Source: Muribaculaceae bacterium
Lineage (GTDB): Bacteria; Bacteroidota; Bacteroidia; Bacteroidales; Muribaculaceae
Assembly: GCA_017619255.1 (NCBI GenBank)
Contig: JAFZSS010000093.1
Location: 1 to 15,026, forward strand
Direction of reading: 5' to 3'
Length of the DNA: 15,026 nucleotides
In this document: one piece after another, positions 6,240-14,097 of the stretch
Layout of the letters: each line of letters starts with the position of its first letter
Numbering within the stretch: position 1 is the first letter of the stretch
Notes under the pieces: model-generated
Databases searched by the model: none
What the model was told of the DNA's origin: nothing
What the model saw: only the letters and a program-made list of their open reading frames with translations
Translations under genes and position numbers: made by a program

Positions 6240-7112
6240 TTACAAGGTGGCGTCGCTCTCCTGGAAAGTCGTTGCTTGACGCACATCGCCTGTCTGGTAG
6301 CCGAGCTTGAACCACTTCATGCGCTGAGCGCTGGTACCATGGGTGAAGCTCTCGGGCGATGCATAGCCCTGTGAGCGTTTCTGCAGGTAGTCGTCACCAA
6401 TCTTCTGAGCGCAGTCGATAGCCTCCATCAGGTCCTTGTCGCTGATGGAGTTGAAGTACTTGCTCTCGTAGTGAGCCCAAACACCGGCATAGAAGTCGGC
6501 CATGAGCTCGAGGCGCACGCTGTACTTGTTGGCATTGGTCTGGTTGGTGGCCTGCATCCTGCGGTGGGCTTGGTCGAGGGTACCCATCAGGTACTCAATG
6601 TGGTGTCCCACCTCGTGGGCGATAACATAAGCCTTGGCCAGGCTGGAGTTGTCGCCTTTCACCCCAAGTTGTTGGTCCATAGTCTGGAAAAATGCCAGGT
6701 CGAGATAAACATTCTGGTCACCCGAGCAGTAGAACGGACCCATGGCAGCCTGACCTTGTCCGCAGGCGGTCTGAGTGGAGCCGGTGTACAGAACCAGCGT
6801 GGGTGAGGGATATTGTTTACCCAGTTCCCTCTTAAAGATATCGCCCCAGATGTCCTCGGTACTGGCAAATACCTGTTTTGCAAAAGTGGCGAGTTCCTGT
6901 TCCTCTTGTGTGAACTCGGTCTGCCCACCCTCGTTCTGGATGGCCATGCCGCCAGCTTGTTGTAACACATCGCCGATGTTTCCACCCATCAGCAGGGTGA
7001 TCAAACCAGCGATAATCAGTCCGCCGATGCCGCCCAGTCCCACTCTGGTACCAGTGCTCATACCACGGCGATCTTCAACATTCTCGCTTTCGCGTCTTCC
7101 TTCAAGTCTCAT
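6240..7112 (-). CDS. Neutral zinc metallopeptidase, YpfJ family
   Basis: The 290-residue protein begins with a charged N-terminus (MRLEGRRESENVEDRRG), a Gly-rich stretch and one membrane segment (about 29-43, IGGLIIAGLITLLMG). The rest is a large domain, probably extracytoplasmic. The zinc motif HEVGHHIE is at residues 166-173, within AKAYVIAHEVGHHIEYLMGT. A second conserved block, RLELMADFYAGVWAH, probably supplies the third zinc ligand. Family landmarks YCSGDQNVYLDLAFF and, near the C-terminus, FTHGTSAQRMKWF are present. Length and layout agree with the YpfJ/KPN_02809 family, for which no substrate is established. It stands alone, divergent from glgB and convergent with pgeF. Confidence 0.88.
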   Translation of the reverse strand: MRLEGRRESENVEDRRGMSTGTRVGLGGIGGLIIAGLITLLMGGNIGDVLQQAGGMAIQNEGGQTEFTQEEQELATFAKQVFASTEDIWGDIFKRELGKQYPSPTLVLYTGSTQTACGQGQAAMGPFYCSGDQNVYLDLAFFQTMDQQLGVKGDNSSLAKAYVIAHEVGHHIEYLMGTLDQAHRRMQATNQTNANKYSVRLELMADFYAGVWAHYESKYFNSISDKDLMEAIDCAQKIGDDYLQKRSQGYASPESFTHGTSAQRMKWFKLGYQTGDVRQATTFQESDATL

Positions 7113-7159
7113 AAGTAATAAAGCTATTATTAAGTTGTTAATATTCGCAATTGAATTGG

Positions 7160-7167
7160 CAAATATA
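7160..7167 (-). promoter_or_regulatory. -7 box for the metallopeptidase gene
   Basis: TATATTTG on the minus strand matches TAnnTTTG and lies 47 bases before ATG 7112. The surroundings are very A/T-rich. I find no clear -33 TTTG at the right distance. Confidence 0.45.
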
Positions 7168-7294
7168 ATATTTTTTTCAATATCTCATTAAATTATTGAA
7201 TTTTTTCTTCATTTTTTGATGCAGTATTGCAATCGATTTCGATTCGTAAAAGCAAAAAGGGTGCCAAAATAGCAATGTGGTTGTCATTTTTTTG

Positions 7295-7302
7295 TACCTT
7301 TG
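7295..7302 (+). promoter_or_regulatory. -7 box for glgB
   Basis: TACCTTTG matches TAnnTTTG and lies 30 bases before ATG 7333. No convincing -33 TTTG is spaced 19-21 bases upstream. The remaining divergent interval (7113-7294) is A/T-rich with no gene. Confidence 0.5.
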
Positions 7303-7332
7303 TAGTCATCACCAACCAAGAATTGACCGATT

Positions 7333-9417
7333 ATGAGGAAGAAAAAGAATCTTGCGATTATCAATGATGACCCCTGGCTGGAGCCTTACAGCGATGCCAT
7401 CAACGGGCGCCATCAGGACGCTGTGAACAAGATTGAGGAGCTCACCAGTGGCACTGGCAACCTTGTGGAGTTTGCCAATGCTTACAATTACTTTGGCCTT
7501 CACCGTAGTGCCGACGGCGGTTGGGTGTTCCGTGAATGGGCTCCCAATGCGACCGAGATTTATCTCATCGGGCAGTTTAACGACTGGCGCGAATGTGCCC
7601 CTTACCGCTTGAAGCGCCTTGAAGGCGGCAACTGGGAAATCAAGTTGCCGAAACGCGCCATGCACCACGGTGACTTGTACAAGCTGCGTGTTCATTGGCA
7701 GGGTGGGGAAGGCGAGCGCATTCCGGCCTATGCCACCCGCGTAGTGCAGGATGATAAGACCTATATCTTCTCGGCCCAGGTATGGGATCCTGAGGAGTCT
7801 TATACATTCAAGATCAAGAAATTTGTTCCTAACACAAAGCCTCTGCTTATCTATGAATGTCACATCGGCATGGCACAGAACCGCGAGGGCGTGGGCACCT
7901 ATGAGGAATTCCGTGTGAATGTCTTGCCGCGCATCGTTGCCGACGGTTATAACGCCATCCAGATCATGGCTATCCAGGAACACCCCTATTACGGCTCGTT
8001 CGGTTATCATGTGTCGAGTTTCTATGCCGCCTCGTCGCGCTTCGGCACCCCCGAGGAGTTGAAGCACCTCATCGATGATGCCCATGCCGCCGGTGTTGCC
8101 GTCATCATGGACATCGTGCACTCCCATGCGGTGAAGAACGAGGTCGAGGGCCTGGGCTGCTTTGACGGCACGGGTGACCTTTACTTCTATGGTGACGACA
8201 AGCGTGAGCATCCCGCGTGGGACTCGCTGTGCTTTGACTATGGCAAGAACGCAGTATTGAATTTCCTGCTCTCCAACTGCAAGTATTGGTTGGAAGAATA
8301 CAAGTTTGACGGCTTCCGCTTTGATGGTGTGACCTCGATGCTGTATTACAGTCACGGCTTGGGTCAGGCCTTCGGCAGCTATGACGACTATTATGACGGT
8401 GGCGAGGATACCAATGCCATCACCTACTTGACTCTTGCCAATGTTCTCATTCATGACATCAATCCCAATGCCATCACCATTGCCGAGGAAATGAGCGGTA
8501 TGCCGGGTCTGGCACGCTCCTTCAAGGACGGTGGTATCGGCTTTGACTACCGTATGGCGATGGGCATCCCCGACTACTGGATTAAGACGATTAAAGAGCG
8601 GAAAGACGAGGATTGGCACCCCACATCCATCTTCTGGGAACTGACGAATCGCCGCGCCGACGAGAAAACCGTGTCTTATGCCGAGAGCCATGACCAGGCG
8701 CTGGTGGGCGACAAGACCATCATCTTCCGCCTGATTGACAAAGAGATGTACTGGCACATGATGACCGGTGACCATGACGGCACGGTGGATCGTGGCATGG
8801 CGTTGCACAAGATGATACGCCTCGTGACCGCCTCGCTCATCAATGGTGCCTATCTCAACTTCATGGGTAACGAATGGGGCCATCCTGAGTGGATTGACTT
8901 CCCCCGCGAGGGTAACGGCTGGAGCTACAAGTATGCCCGCCGCCAGTGGGATCTCGTGGACCGTGAAGACTTGAAGTACCAGTTCCTCAACAACTGGGAC
9001 AACGATATGATTCATCTCATCGGCAGCGTAGAGAATTTCCAGAACCTTCCCGTGCGCAAACTGTGGGACAAGGACGATGATCAAGTGCTCGCCTACATGC
9101 GAGGCCATCTTGTGTTTGTCTTTAACTTCAGTCCCACACAATCTCATGTGGACTATCCCATGCTTGCCCCCGAGGGTGAATATGAAGGTGTGTTCGACAG
9201 CGATGCGGCACGCTATGGCGGCTATGACAACATCGACAGTTCGGTGAGTCACTTGACCGAGTATGATGGCCTCTATGCCGACGCCCATTTGGGATGGCTC
9301 AAGTTGTACTTGCCGGCTCGTTCAGCTCAGGTTTTACGGTTGAAACCACCCAAACGCAAAACCGCTCCGAAGGCCAAGACGCCGACCGGAAAACCGAAGA
9401 AATCGGCTAAGAAATAA
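7333..9417 (+). CDS. glgB: 1,4-alpha-glucan branching enzyme, GH13 eukaryotic-like type
   Basis: This enzyme makes alpha-1,6 branches in glycogen by cutting and transferring alpha-1,4 chains. The 694-residue product has an N-terminal helical lead and a CBM48-like domain (about 55-160, with GGWVFREWAPNATEIYLIGQ and FNDWR). A GH13 barrel follows: MDIVHSH, FDGFRFDGVTSM with nucleophile Asp331, TIAEEMSGMPG with acid/base Glu385, and YAESHDQALVGDKT with the stabilising Asp454. The all-beta C-terminal domain follows. Phrases such as WLEEYKFDGFRFDGVTSMLY, FMGNEWGHPEWIDFPREGN and YKYARRQWDLVD resemble the eukaryotic branching-enzyme type that Bacteroidota also carry. The last 23 residues (PPKRKTAPKAKTPTGKPKKS and on) form a Lys/Pro-rich tail outside the enzyme fold. 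No other glycogen gene is adjacent. Confidence 0.95.
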   Translation: MRKKKNLAIINDDPWLEPYSDAINGRHQDAVNKIEELTSGTGNLVEFANAYNYFGLHRSADGGWVFREWAPNATEIYLIGQFNDWRECAPYRLKRLEGGNWEIKLPKRAMHHGDLYKLRVHWQGGEGERIPAYATRVVQDDKTYIFSAQVWDPEESYTFKIKKFVPNTKPLLIYECHIGMAQNREGVGTYEEFRVNVLPRIVADGYNAIQIMAIQEHPYYGSFGYHVSSFYAASSRFGTPEELKHLIDDAHAAGVAVIMDIVHSHAVKNEVEGLGCFDGTGDLYFYGDDKREHPAWDSLCFDYGKNAVLNFLLSNCKYWLEEYKFDGFRFDGVTSMLYYSHGLGQAFGSYDDYYDGGEDTNAITYLTLANVLIHDINPNAITIAEEMSGMPGLARSFKDGGIGFDYRMAMGIPDYWIKTIKERKDEDWHPTSIFWELTNRRADEKTVSYAESHDQALVGDKTIIFRLIDKEMYWHMMTGDHDGTVDRGMALHKMIRLVTASLINGAYLNFMGNEWGHPEWIDFPREGNGWSYKYARRQWDLVDREDLKYQFLNNWDNDMIHLIGSVENFQNLPVRKLWDKDDDQVLAYMRGHLVFVFNFSPTQSHVDYPMLAPEGEYEGVFDSDAARYGGYDNIDSSVSHLTEYDGLYADAHLGWLKLYLPARSAQVLRLKPPKRKTAPKAKTPTGKPKKSAKK

Positions 9418-9434
9418 GTTTTATTTCTCAAAAG

Positions 9435-9477
9435 AAACCGCCAATATCATCCAAAATATGGCGGTTTTTTTGTTTTT
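9435..9477 (+). terminator. Intrinsic terminator of glgB
   Basis: AAACCGCCA and TGGCGGTTT form a 9-bp stem, extendable by ATAT with a one-base bulge. It is followed by a T-rich run (TTTTTTTGTTTTT). It starts 17 bases after the glgB stop. Confidence 0.85.
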
Positions 9478-9499
9478 CATTAATTAAACACTATCTTTG
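9469..9499 (+). promoter_or_regulatory. Bacteroidota-type promoter for the SusD-like gene
   Basis: TTTG (9469-9472), 19 bases, then TATCTTTG (9492-9499) gives a full match to TTTG-N19-21-TAnnTTTG. The -33 element sits inside the T-tract of the glgB terminator. The implied leader is about 70 bases, A/T-rich, with no Shine-Dalgarno sequence. Confidence 0.65.
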
Positions 9500-9576
9500 T
9501 GGTTTAATTATGCTCATTAAATGAAATTTAAAGAATAGAATTATTACTCAAATATTATAAACTTAAACCTAGAAAA

Positions 9577-12396
9577 ATGATGAAAACGATTCTTGCTTTA
9601 CGGCGATTTACGCTTGTGTTAATCGCAGTGCTTGGCGTCGCCTCCCCCAGTTGGGCTGACGCTATAGATTTTCCTGCTGTATTGGACGAGTTGGGTGTGG
9701 ATGCTGTCATGGATGCCGCACCAACCCTTGCCCAAGACATGGATTTAAGGCTCAAGCCGTTGATTGTCGGTGATGTGAATGACGATGGCACGATGGATAT
9801 CTCCGATGCCACGACACTCATCAGCTACTTGTTGTATGGTGAGAACCCCAATGTCATCAACGGTGATGTTGATGAAGACGGTAGTATTTCCATCTCGGAT
9901 GCCACCAATCTGATTAACAGGTTGTTGAATGGCATAGTTGAAACCCATTTTTCCACAACCGAGTTGGCCAACGCGATGAAAACCCTCTATCGAAAGCTGC
10001 ACACGGCGGGTTGGACGACCAATGGAAACACTCATCATTGCTTTGGCATCAGTGCTTACACTCTGGCCGCTGAGGTCATGGGCGACGACATGGTCATGTC
10101 TGCTCAAGGTAACGGCTGGTTCTGGTATGATGCCAGCTATAATGAAAAGCAGCACTATAACTCCACCTATTGGCGCAGCTATGACTTGTGGACTGCCTAT
10201 TACACCTGCATTGCTGAGGCCAACAGCATCATCGGGCAGAAAGATGCCATCACTGGTGACAACAACCTGGTGAACTATTATGTGGGTCAAGCCTACGCTA
10301 TTCGCGCCTATAGCTATTTCATGCTCGCCCAGTGGTTTGCCCGCACTTATAAAGGCCATGAGAGTGAGCCTTGTGTCCCCTTGTTCACTGGTTATGAGTT
10401 CTCCTATCCCACGGGTCAAGGCCGTGCTACCGTTGCTCAGGTCTATGCCCAGATTGATGCTGACATTCAGCAGGCCACAACGCTCCTTCAGGGCAAGACG
10501 CAGTTGCGCAAGGATCATATCAGTTATGCCGTTGCCATGGGTCTCAAAGCCCGTATCGCTCTGGTCAAGGAAGACTGGAGCGGCGCCTCTACCGCGGCAA
10601 CCAATGCCATTAATGCAAGCGGAAGTACAATCCTTGAAGTATCTGGTTTCGCTGGACTGAATGATACTGAAGCCGCTAATGTGATGTGGGGTGCCGTCAT
10701 TCCGGCCAATGAAGTGGGTATGTATGCCTCGTTGTGGGCTCATATGGATCCCAATGGTGGCTATTACATACGCTCTGCCAAGCAGATCACGCCGTGGCTC
10801 TACAATAAGATGAGCGCCACTGATGCCCGTCGTGCGTGGTGGAGTTCCAATAGTAGCAATAACACTGGAAGCTATGATACGCAGAAGTTTAAAGTGAAAG
10901 AAGGTACTGAATGGGAAGGTGATTACATCTACATGCGTGTCGAGGAGATGTATCTGATTGCTGCCGAGGCAGCTTGCCGCCGCGGACTCACGACCTCGGC
11001 CAAGAATTACCTCACACAACTCATGGCTAAGCGTGATCCGAATTATACATGCAATAAGACCGGTACATCATTGGGTGCCCTCACAACCGAGGAGACGGGC
11101 TCCCTGCTGGAGGAAATATTGATCCAGCGCCGCCTGGAGCTGTGGGGCGAGGACGGGCGCATCATGACTATCCGCCGACTGCACCAAGGTTTTGAGCGCA
11201 CTACCGAGAACGGCTGGCCCTCAGGCCTGCTGTTATCAGGCAAGGTTGTGAGCGACCCCGAGAGTTATGCATGGGTAATGACCATCCCGCAGGCAGAATT
11301 CAACGGCAATGCCAATATGAATCCTGAATTCATTCCTGTGGGTGACCAGAATCCGATTGGTGATGTTACCGGTGTTGGTCAGAATGTCTCGTTTGAGACA
11401 GCCACTTCAAGTCTGACGACAGCCCGTACCGATTTCTATTATGATGTCACTTTGACGCGCGCCTCAACCGTTGGCGAGTATGTTACAAGTGTCTCCCTGG
11501 CTAATCCTGTTGACGGCTTGTCTGTAACGGGGAATGTCACCTTCCCTGACGGCTCTAATACAGTTAAGGCTCGGGTTTACTGTTATCCGTTGACGCTGGG
11601 TCAGACCTATAGCGGCAAGTTGATGTTGTCTGACTATGATGTGGCATGCTATTCCGGAGGTACCCAGTTGTCTAGCCACACCTTCACTATCCACTGCCAG
11701 AACGGTAATCCTTCCGGTCAGAAGATCTCGTTTGAGCAAGCATCGACTATTGAGGACACTGAGGATAGTCGCAGATGGATTCCTGTTACATTGACGCGCG
11801 ACAGGACCGATAATGAATACTCCGCCACACTCATTCTCAGTACTGATGACCCGAGTGTTGTCACAATGAGTAATCAGAATGTATTCTTTGCTGAAGGCGC
11901 TTCCACCGCTTCAACAACGGTATATTTCAATAATATGGAGATAGGCCAAACTTACAGTTGTGTCGTGAGTCTCTCGCCCGAGGATGTTGCCACTGGAGGT
12001 GAAATCACTTCGACGCAAATCACTGTCACCAGGAGCAATTGGGTGACTATGGGCACTTGTGTATATGAGGCAGGCCTGCTTGGTGACTCATACAATTTGA
12101 CAGTTCAGAGGGACGGGGGTAATACCACCAGATACCGAATGGTGAATTTCGTTTATGAAGGATGTAACATCGTGTTCACAATAAATGGCAGCAATCAGGT
12201 GTTCATTGAATCTCAACCGTGTTTTGAGTATCCTGATTATGGCACTTGTTATATGATCGGTTATGCTAACGCCGATGATTCTAGCTATGCGGGAACTTAT
12301 GACCCCAATACAAAAAGAGCCGATTTGCAGGTGCGTTATTATTTCCCTGGTATAGGAGCTTGGCCTACCAGTTCGGATGTGCTGATAATGCCATAG
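9577..12396 (+). CDS. SusD/RagB-family protein with N-terminal dockerin and C-terminal beta-sandwich modules
   Basis: The 939 residues show five parts. (1) A signal peptide (1-27) ends in PSWA/D; it lacks a lipobox Cys, although SusD proteins are normally lipoproteins. (2) A dockerin type I module (65-119) has two calcium loops, DVNDDGTMDISD (66-77) and DVDEDGSISISD (97-108), each with ligands at positions 1, 3, 5, 7 and 12 and followed by an ATxLIxxLL helix. (3) A SusD domain (about 122-600) carries the TPR-type landmarks YYVGQAYAIRAYSYFMLAQW, RATVAQVYAQIDADI, YMRVEEMYLIAAEA, EEILIQRRLELWGEDGR and a C-terminal NPEF. (4) Two modules begin GQNVSFE and GQKISFE (Q602 and Q715), 113 residues apart and Ig/Calx-beta-like. 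(5) A final module (822-939) contains YRMVNFVYEG. SusD proteins bind glycans beside a SusC transporter, but no SusC gene is adjacent. Both neighbours are unrelated. Glycan ligand unknown; family call firm. Confidence 0.88.
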   Translation: MMKTILALRRFTLVLIAVLGVASPSWADAIDFPAVLDELGVDAVMDAAPTLAQDMDLRLKPLIVGDVNDDGTMDISDATTLISYLLYGENPNVINGDVDEDGSISISDATNLINRLLNGIVETHFSTTELANAMKTLYRKLHTAGWTTNGNTHHCFGISAYTLAAEVMGDDMVMSAQGNGWFWYDASYNEKQHYNSTYWRSYDLWTAYYTCIAEANSIIGQKDAITGDNNLVNYYVGQAYAIRAYSYFMLAQWFARTYKGHESEPCVPLFTGYEFSYPTGQGRATVAQVYAQIDADIQQATTLLQGKTQLRKDHISYAVAMGLKARIALVKEDWSGASTAATNAINASGSTILEVSGFAGLNDTEAANVMWGAVIPANEVGMYASLWAHMDPNGGYYIRSAKQITPWLYNKMSATDARRAWWSSNSSNNTGSYDTQKFKVKEGTEWEGDYIYMRVEEMYLIAAEAACRRGLTTSAKNYLTQLMAKRDPNYTCNKTGTSLGALTTEETGSLLEEILIQRRLELWGEDGRIMTIRRLHQGFERTTENGWPSGLLLSGKVVSDPESYAWVMTIPQAEFNGNANMNPEFIPVGDQNPIGDVTGVGQNVSFETATSSLTTARTDFYYDVTLTRASTVGEYVTSVSLANPVDGLSVTGNVTFPDGSNTVKARVYCYPLTLGQTYSGKLMLSDYDVACYSGGTQLSSHTFTIHCQNGNPSGQKISFEQASTIEDTEDSRRWIPVTLTRDRTDNEYSATLILSTDDPSVVTMSNQNVFFAEGASTASTTVYFNNMEIGQTYSCVVSLSPEDVATGGEITSTQITVTRSNWVTMGTCVYEAGLLGDSYNLTVQRDGGNTTRYRMVNFVYEGCNIVFTINGSNQVFIESQPCFEYPDYGTCYMIGYANADDSSYAGTYDPNTKRADLQVRYYFPGIGAWPTSSDVLIMP

Positions 12397-12423
12397 AAAG
12401 TGAAATCATCGGCTAAATGAAAA

Positions 12424-12454
12424 GAGTGGCTCTGGAATTGCTCCAGGGCCACTC
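12424..12454. terminator. Bidirectional hairpin between the SusD-like gene and creD
   Basis: A 13-bp stem, GAGTGGCTCTGGA / TCCAGGGCCACTC, has one T-G wobble and a 5-base loop. On the minus strand it is followed directly by TTTTCATTT, making it a good intrinsic terminator for creD. On the plus strand the T-run is weaker (TATTTTGG, a few bases on). Confidence 0.75.
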
Positions 12455-12514
12455 GTGCTATTTTGGTGATTGTTCAACTTTTATGGGAAGCTTTGCTTTG
12501 GGTGTGATGGGCGG

Positions 12515-13951
12515 CTATTGCAAGTCTTCGGTTCGGATTTTCAACGAGTAGTGCATAATGACCGCGAGGATGATGAAGAGTCCGATGCTTCCTGCTAGCA
12601 GTGCATAACTCTCGAGGCTCAGCAAAACAAAGATGTAGCCATACATCAACAGTAGCATTGCACCTATGATAAACGCCTGTTTCTTGACTTTGAGCACACC
12701 AAATAAATAAGTGGTCACCAAGCCTACAGTCATCAGGGTGGCAATCAGATAAGCCAAAGCAAATGCCATGTGCTCGCTCATCGAGAGCAAGAGCGAGTAG
12801 AAGAGCACCAATGCCAGGCCGATGAGCAGGTATTGGAACACATTGATGTGACGGCGTAATTTGAACTCCGAGAACAGGGCAGCGATAAATGTAAGCACAA
12901 TGACCAACAGTGCATACTTGATGGCCCGCTCTGTTTTCTGGAACCGGTTGACCGGAATACGCAGGCCCACCTGGACCTGTGATGCAGTGATTTCTTTGGC
13001 TTGGCCATCGCTGAAGGCCTGGGGATAGGGGCGGTTGATGCTGATGACCTCCCATGTGGCTTCAAATCCGTCGTCAGTCACATTCCTTTCTGTCGGCAGG
13101 AAATTGCCGTTAAAGCTGGGCGTGGAACAATCACCCTTGACATGGATTTTGGTGACCTCGCCAACGGGCGCGAAATTCAGTGTTTCGGACCCTTTCAAGT
13201 CAATATGAAGCTTGAAAGACACGCTTGTTGACTGAGCCATTTCGCTGAGGTCCACTTTGGTCATCGCCACACAGGCATCCTTACCAACATGGGTAGCGCG
13301 AGCGCTTTCAACCATGTTGACTTCATTGTAGTATTCTGAACCTGGTTGATCCGACTTGCCCAATTGGATGTTGTTGTCTGACCCCCCGTCATTGACATCA
13401 ACATTTTTGTCGCCAAGTTGTAACTGGACTTTTTTGCTGATACCGCGCAGGTCGGAAATACCCAGTTCGACATATGCTTCGTTGAGCAATATTTTGTCCC
13501 TGTTCACGCTTGGTAACAGGTCGTGAATGTTGAATGTGCCATCAATGTCAATGCCGCTGTTATAAACCACCGCCTCATAAATGTTGCGGTATAGCGTCTG
13601 GCTCTTAATGTCGGCATTGATGTTGAGCGTCTTGGGGAGGATATAATGTGTTTTCTGCACTTCCCCTTCGTAATAAGGTATGACAATGACAGGCCCTGTG
13701 ACATTCTGAGGTAAACCCCATTTTGAGGCAATCTCATTCTCGGCAGTGGTAGCTGTCTGCTTGCGCTCTTCGCCCAGTGATGAAATCATCAGGCTGGGAA
13801 TGAGCAATAGCAGCGAGAGAATGGCGATAAAGAGTACTTTAAATGTAAAAGTCTGGGTAAATTTCTTTTCGGGCTGAGGATCATAAGGATCCCCGAGGGT
13901 GACATTCTGCTCCACGGATGGAGTCATTGGTTCATTCATGTTTTCTTCCAT
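12515..13951 (-). CDS. creD: Inner-membrane protein CreD-like (cell envelope integrity)
   Basis: The 478-residue protein has the CreD layout. A short cytoplasmic N-terminus precedes one membrane segment (about 37-58, FKVLFIAILSLLLLIPSLMI). A large periplasmic domain follows, containing GPVIVIPYYE, YILPKTLNINADI, SDLRGISK, FNGNFLPTERNV and ATWEVISINRPYPQ. Then come about five closely packed membrane helices, such as YALLVIVLTFIAALFSE and FQYLLIGLALVLFYSLLL. In enterobacteria CreD belongs to the CreBC regulon and affects envelope and colicin or beta-lactam responses; its biochemical role is unknown. No CreB or CreC gene is beside it here. ATG 13951 gives the longest product; an in-frame ATG four codons on (MNEPM) is preceded by GGAAG and is a fair alternative. 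It lies 146 bases from the U32 gene on the same strand. Confidence 0.88.
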   Translation of the reverse strand: MEENMNEPMTPSVEQNVTLGDPYDPQPEKKFTQTFTFKVLFIAILSLLLLIPSLMISSLGEERKQTATTAENEIASKWGLPQNVTGPVIVIPYYEGEVQKTHYILPKTLNINADIKSQTLYRNIYEAVVYNSGIDIDGTFNIHDLLPSVNRDKILLNEAYVELGISDLRGISKKVQLQLGDKNVDVNDGGSDNNIQLGKSDQPGSEYYNEVNMVESARATHVGKDACVAMTKVDLSEMAQSTSVSFKLHIDLKGSETLNFAPVGEVTKIHVKGDCSTPSFNGNFLPTERNVTDDGFEATWEVISINRPYPQAFSDGQAKEITASQVQVGLRIPVNRFQKTERAIKYALLVIVLTFIAALFSEFKLRRHINVFQYLLIGLALVLFYSLLLSMSEHMAFALAYLIATLMTVGLVTTYLFGVLKVKKQAFIIGAMLLLMYGYIFVLLSLESYALLAGSIGLFIILAVIMHYSLKIRTEDLQ

Positions 13952-14097
13952 ATTTTTTCCGGGTGTAAATAAAAAGGTGTGAATAAAAATATTATATAAT
14001 TAAAACTGAAGGATAAACGCAAAACACCATTAGTTAATTATTTACTAAAGGTTAATGTTGGGTTAAAAAATATTGCTGAAAGCCGTCGCTTGATGCG

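Noticed and set aside
7309..9288. 659-codon open frame on the minus strand opposite glgB
   Set aside because: It lies entirely antisense to a textbook branching enzyme and its translation shows no domain. Codon bias of glgB explains the lack of stops.
9745..11019. 424-codon minus-strand frame opposite the SusD-like gene
   Set aside because: It is antisense to the dockerin and SusD domains, with no motif of its own.
13952..14097. Promoter for creD
   Set aside because: A TTTTG occurs on the minus strand, but 19-21 bases on there is only TATATAAT, not TAnnTTTG. Too weak to list.
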